Assembly: GCF_000830005.1 (NCBI RefSeq)
Contig: NZ_CP010407.1
Location: forward strand, 7,018,001 to 7,082,000
Length of the DNA stretch: 64,000 bases
From: Streptomyces vietnamensis
Lineage (GTDB): Bacteria > Actinomycetota > Actinomycetes > Streptomycetales > Streptomycetaceae
Direction of reading: 5' to 3'
The notes beneath the pieces were generated by a model. It was given only the letters and a program-made list of their open reading frames with translations. It was not told the origin of the DNA and ran no database searches. This document shows positions 61,508 through 64,000 of the stretch, one piece after another; the first letter of the stretch is position 1, and every line of letters starts with the position of its first letter. A program made the position numbers and the translations under genes.

Positions 61508-62437
61508 TCACTGCGGTACGGAGTCTCCCGGGAGCCGGTCCAGGGCGGCGGCGACATCGGTGCGGCCCGCGACCTCCCTGAGCGCGCGGGCCGTCACGGA
61601 CTCCGGCTCCCGGACGACCGTCACCAGGCCGACCGGCACCGACCGCGCCGGCTCGGCCATCGGCACCGCCCGCATGCCGTGCGGCACCCCGAAGACGTGC
61701 AGCCAGGTGTGCGGCACGATGCTCGCCCACCGGCCGGTCCGCACATGGGCGAAGAGCGACGCCACCGAGTCCGTCTCGACCCGCGGCGAGGGCCGCACCC
61801 CCACCTCCGCGAACACCTCGTCGAGCACCTGGCGCCCCTGCATGGTCCCGGTCAGCAGGCAGAGCGGCAGCCGCGAGGCCTCCTCCCAGGTCGCCGAGGT
61901 CCGCTGCGGCAGGGCGTCGGCGGTGCCGGTGAGGAGCACGTACCGCTCCTCGTACAGCGGCACCGCCTGGAAGTGGTCCGCGAGACCCTTGTGCAGATAC
62001 GTCACCCCGGCGTCGATCTCGAAGTTCCGCAGCTGCCGCAGGACGTCCTCCGACCGGAGGTCCGCCGCCACCTCCACGGTCACCAGCGGGTGCGCCAGGC
62101 AGAACGGCGCCGTGAGCAGGGCGACCGCGCCGGACGCCGTCGGCACCGCGCCGATCCGGATCCGGCCGCTCAGACCCGTACGCAGGGCACCGACCTCGCT
62201 CTTCAGGGCGTCACGGTCGGCAAGGAGACGCTGCGCCCACACCACGATCCGCTCGCCCTCGGGCGTGAGGCCCTCGTAGCGGCGGCCGCGCAGCACCAGC
62301 GGGACGTCGAGCTCGTCCTCCAGCTTCCGGATCGCCTCCGACAGGGCGGGCTGGGAGACGTGGCAGGCCTGGGCGGCGCGGGCGAAGTGACGCTCCCGCG
62401 AGAGGGCCACCAGGTACTCGAGTTGACGGAACAGCAC
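61508..62437 (-). CDS. LysR-family regulator
   Basis: This is a 309-residue regulator. The HTH is LVALSRERHFARAAQACHVS, QPALSEAIRKLEDEL, and a two-lobed effector domain follows (about 90-300). GTG 62437. It is downstream of fdhD on the same strand and may respond to formate or to molybdenum cofactor status; the sequence does not tell. Confidence 0.9.
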   Translation of the reverse strand: MLFRQLEYLVALSRERHFARAAQACHVSQPALSEAIRKLEDELDVPLVLRGRRYEGLTPEGERIVVWAQRLLADRDALKSEVGALRTGLSGRIRIGAVPTASGAVALLTAPFCLAHPLVTVEVAADLRSEDVLRQLRNFEIDAGVTYLHKGLADHFQAVPLYEERYVLLTGTADALPQRTSATWEEASRLPLCLLTGTMQGRQVLDEVFAEVGVRPSPRVETDSVASLFAHVRTGRWASIVPHTWLHVFGVPHGMRAVPMAEPARSVPVGLVTVVREPESVTARALREVAGRTDVAAALDRLPGDSVPQ

Positions 62438-62485
62438 CCCACGGGTCTACCGGACCGCCCACCGGAACGCCAATCGGCGCCGCCG

Positions 62486-63319
62486 TCACTCCACGGCCGC
62501 GAGACCGGCCTCCAGACGGTCCTCGCCGCAGTACACGTTCATCGACGTCCCGCGCAGGAAGCCGACCAGCGTCAGACCGCTCTCCGCGGCGAGGTCCACG
62601 GCGAGCGAGGAGGGCGCGGACACGGCGGCGAGCATCGGGATGCCGGCCATCACCGCCTTCTGCACCAGCTCGAAGGAGGCCCGCCCGCTCACCATCAGCA
62701 CCGTCCCGCGCAGCGGAAGCAGCCCCGACCGCAGGGCGTGCCCGACGACCTTGTCCACGGCGTTGTGCCGGCCGACGTCCTCCCGCAGGCACAGCAGCTC
62801 GCCCCCGGCCGAGAAGAGACCGGCCGCGTGCAGCCCGCCGGTGCTGTCGAAGACCTTCTGCGCCGCCCGCAGCCGGTCGGGAAGCGCCGTCAGCACCTCG
62901 GGCCCGACGCGCAGCGGGTCCTCGGCGACGGACCAGGCGGCCGTGGTCCGCACCGCGTCCAGGCTCGCCTTGCCGCACAGACCGCACGAGGAGGTCGTGT
63001 AGAAGTTCCGCTCCAGGGACGCGTCGGGGGCGGCCACACCGGGCGCGAGGACGACGTCCACCACGTTGTACGTGTTGCCGCCGTCGGACGTGGCGCCCGC
63101 GCAGTACCGGATCCCGGCCACGTCCCCGGCGGCGTGCACCACGCCCTCGCTCACCAGGAACCCGGCCGCCAGGTCGAAGTCGTCGCCCGGGGTGCGCATC
63201 GTCACGGTCAGCGGGCGCCCGCCGACCCGGATCTCCATCGGCTCCTCGGCGGCCAGCGTGTCGGGGCGGTAGCCGGACTCGCCCTCCCGGACGCGCAGGA
63301 CGCGCCGACGCCGGGTCAC
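62486..63319 (-). CDS. fdhD: Formate dehydrogenase accessory sulfurtransferase FdhD
   Basis: This is a 277-residue protein that transfers sulfur to the molybdenum cofactor of formate dehydrogenase. The conserved CxxC loop is SSCGLCGKAS, with GGLHAAGLF, DVGRHNAVDKVVGHAL and SGRASFELVQKA. GTG 63319 overlaps the stop of the upstream dehydrogenase gene (GTGA), so the two are co-translated. Confidence 0.95.
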   Translation of the reverse strand: MTRRRRVLRVREGESGYRPDTLAAEEPMEIRVGGRPLTVTMRTPGDDFDLAAGFLVSEGVVHAAGDVAGIRYCAGATSDGGNTYNVVDVVLAPGVAAPDASLERNFYTTSSCGLCGKASLDAVRTTAAWSVAEDPLRVGPEVLTALPDRLRAAQKVFDSTGGLHAAGLFSAGGELLCLREDVGRHNAVDKVVGHALRSGLLPLRGTVLMVSGRASFELVQKAVMAGIPMLAAVSAPSSLAVDLAAESGLTLVGFLRGTSMNVYCGEDRLEAGLAAVE

Positions 63320-64000
63320 GCGTCCCACGAGGTGCTCCCCGCGTCGCTCCGTACGGCGGCCGCCGTCTCGGTCACGGAGGCGCGGGTCTGCTCCGGTACG
63401 GAGGCACCGGCCTGCTCCGGCACGGAGGGGCGGACCGGCTCCAGGCGGACCACCACGCCCTTGGACGTCGGGCAGTTGCTGATGTCGGCGACGCTGTCCA
63501 GCGGCACCAGGACGTTCGTCTCGGGGTAGTAGGCCGCGGCGGAACCCCGGCTCGCGGGGTACGCGACCGTCCGGAAGCCCTCCGCGCGCCGCTCCCGCCC
63601 GTCGTGCCAGACGCTCACCAGGTCCACGAGCTGGCGGTCCTCGAGGCCGAGGGCGTCGAGGTCGGCCGGGTTGACGAGGACGACCCGGCGGGCGTCGTGG
63701 ATGCCCCGGTAGCGGTCGTTGGGGGCGTACCAGACGGTGTTCCACTGGTCGTGCGAGCGCAGGGTCTGCAGCAGCAGGTGCCCCTCGGGGACGTGCGGCA
63801 TCGTGAACGCGTTGCGGGTGAAGACGGCCTTGCCGCTCGGGGTGGGGAAGACCTCGCTGTTCACCGGGTTGGGCAGGTGGAAGCCGCCCGGCCGGGCCAC
63901 CCGCGCGTTGAAGTCCTCGAAGCCGGGCACGACCCGGGAGATCCGGTCCCGGACGGTGCCGTAGTCGCGCTCGAACTCCTCCCAGGGGACGTCCGGTTCG
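63316..64000 (-). CDS. Molybdopterin oxidoreductase (formate dehydrogenase alpha, FdhF/YdeP-type), C-terminal part
   Basis: This is the last 228 complete codons of a gene that runs off the window end. The molybdopterin-dinucleotide-binding C-terminal domain is recognised by PNPVNSEVFPTPSGKAVFTR, QTLRSHDQWNT, DRYRGIHDARRVVLVNPADL and NCPTSKGVVVRLEPV. It should oxidise formate or a similar small substrate using the cofactor sulfurated by FdhD. The tail has three 8-residue repeats (SVPEQAGA, SVPEQTRA, SVTETAAA) that follow the folded domain. The catalytic Cys/Sec region is outside the window. Confidence 0.9.
   Translation of the reverse strand, partial: EPDVPWEEFERDYGTVRDRISRVVPGFEDFNARVARPGGFHLPNPVNSEVFPTPSGKAVFTRNAFTMPHVPEGHLLLQTLRSHDQWNTVWYAPNDRYRGIHDARRVVLVNPADLDALGLEDRQLVDLVSVWHDGRERRAEGFRTVAYPASRGSAAAYYPETNVLVPLDSVADISNCPTSKGVVVRLEPVRPSVPEQAGASVPEQTRASVTETAAAVRSDAGSTSWDA

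Noticed and set aside
57402-62279. A 1,625-codon open frame on the plus strand
   Set aside because: It is antisense to the YhgE-like gene and out of frame with the Clp gene; composition is Arg/Pro/Gly-rich, which is usual for non-coding frames in high-GC DNA.

Overview
The window reads as a Streptomyces chromosome. G+C is very high throughout, GTG starts and 4-bp ATGA/GTGA gene overlaps are common, and the gene families are typical of the genus: a hopanoid cluster, a conservon, a STM4011-4015 cluster, a c-di-AMP riboswitch in front of a LysM/M23 wall hydrolase, and many TetR, HxlR, PadR and MerR regulators. I found no rRNA, CRISPR array, transposase, integrase or phage structural gene.

Layout. 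(1) 1-1004: the end of a polysaccharide-export ABC ATPase, then a TetR regulator. (2) 1.25-12.24 kb: one tightly coupled hopanoid operon. It makes squalene from farnesyl-PP (hpnC, hpnD, hpnE, polyprenyl synthase), cyclises it (shc) and extends the side chain to aminobacteriohopanetriol (hpnH, hpnG, hpnO-like aminotransferase). It closes with an XRE-cupin regulator behind a perfect 33-bp palindrome and a small membrane protein. (3) 12.2-15.5 kb: a phosphatase, the riboswitch-controlled LysM/M23 gene and an SGNH hydrolase. (4) 15.5-20.9 kb: a five-gene STM4011-4015 operon with two radical-SAM proteins, a phosphatase-fold hydrolase, an ATP-grasp-like protein and an LRR-like protein. (5) 21-30 kb: paired hypothetical genes, a SIMPL protein, a metallo-beta-lactamase fold hydrolase and several regulator/target pairs. 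(6) 30.5-34.5 kb: a cvn conservon with its sensor, roadblock, DUF742, GTPase and GAF proteins. (7) 34.5-50.7 kb: an accessory block that contains tRNA-Pro(GGG) and ends at tRNA-Leu(GAG). It holds two acyl-CoA dehydrogenases, a class III lanthipeptide locus with a precursor gene found here, a flavohemoglobin/PPOX pair, a three-domain macro / uracil-DNA-glycosylase / ADP-ribosyltransferase fusion, a PadR switch, a secreted protease and a polyprenyl-synthase/rubber-oxygenase-like operon. (8) 50.8-64 kb: a lipoprotein, an ABC exporter, RecQ, secreted proteins, a YhgE-like membrane protein, a Clp ATPase lacking the usual ClpP-docking loop, and a LysR/fdhD/formate-dehydrogenase locus cut by the window end.

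The strongest candidate for an undescribed system is the single-polypeptide macro + UDG + ART protein at 42.2-44.4 kb. It combines a possible ADP-ribose handler, a base-excision glycosylase fold with a D-to-N change in its catalytic motif, and an arginine-type (R-S-ExE) ADP-ribosyltransferase. It is divergent from a PadR gene that has a perfect 24-bp operator. Next come the class III lanthipeptide locus, whose precursor has its only Cys before the Ser residues, and the STM4011-4015 operon. A trait shared across the window is short in-frame tandem repeats at the ends of otherwise conserved enzymes (HpnE, STM4014, flavohemoglobin, a TetR protein, RecQ, the formate dehydrogenase); in the TetR gene the repeat has apparently caused a frameshift.
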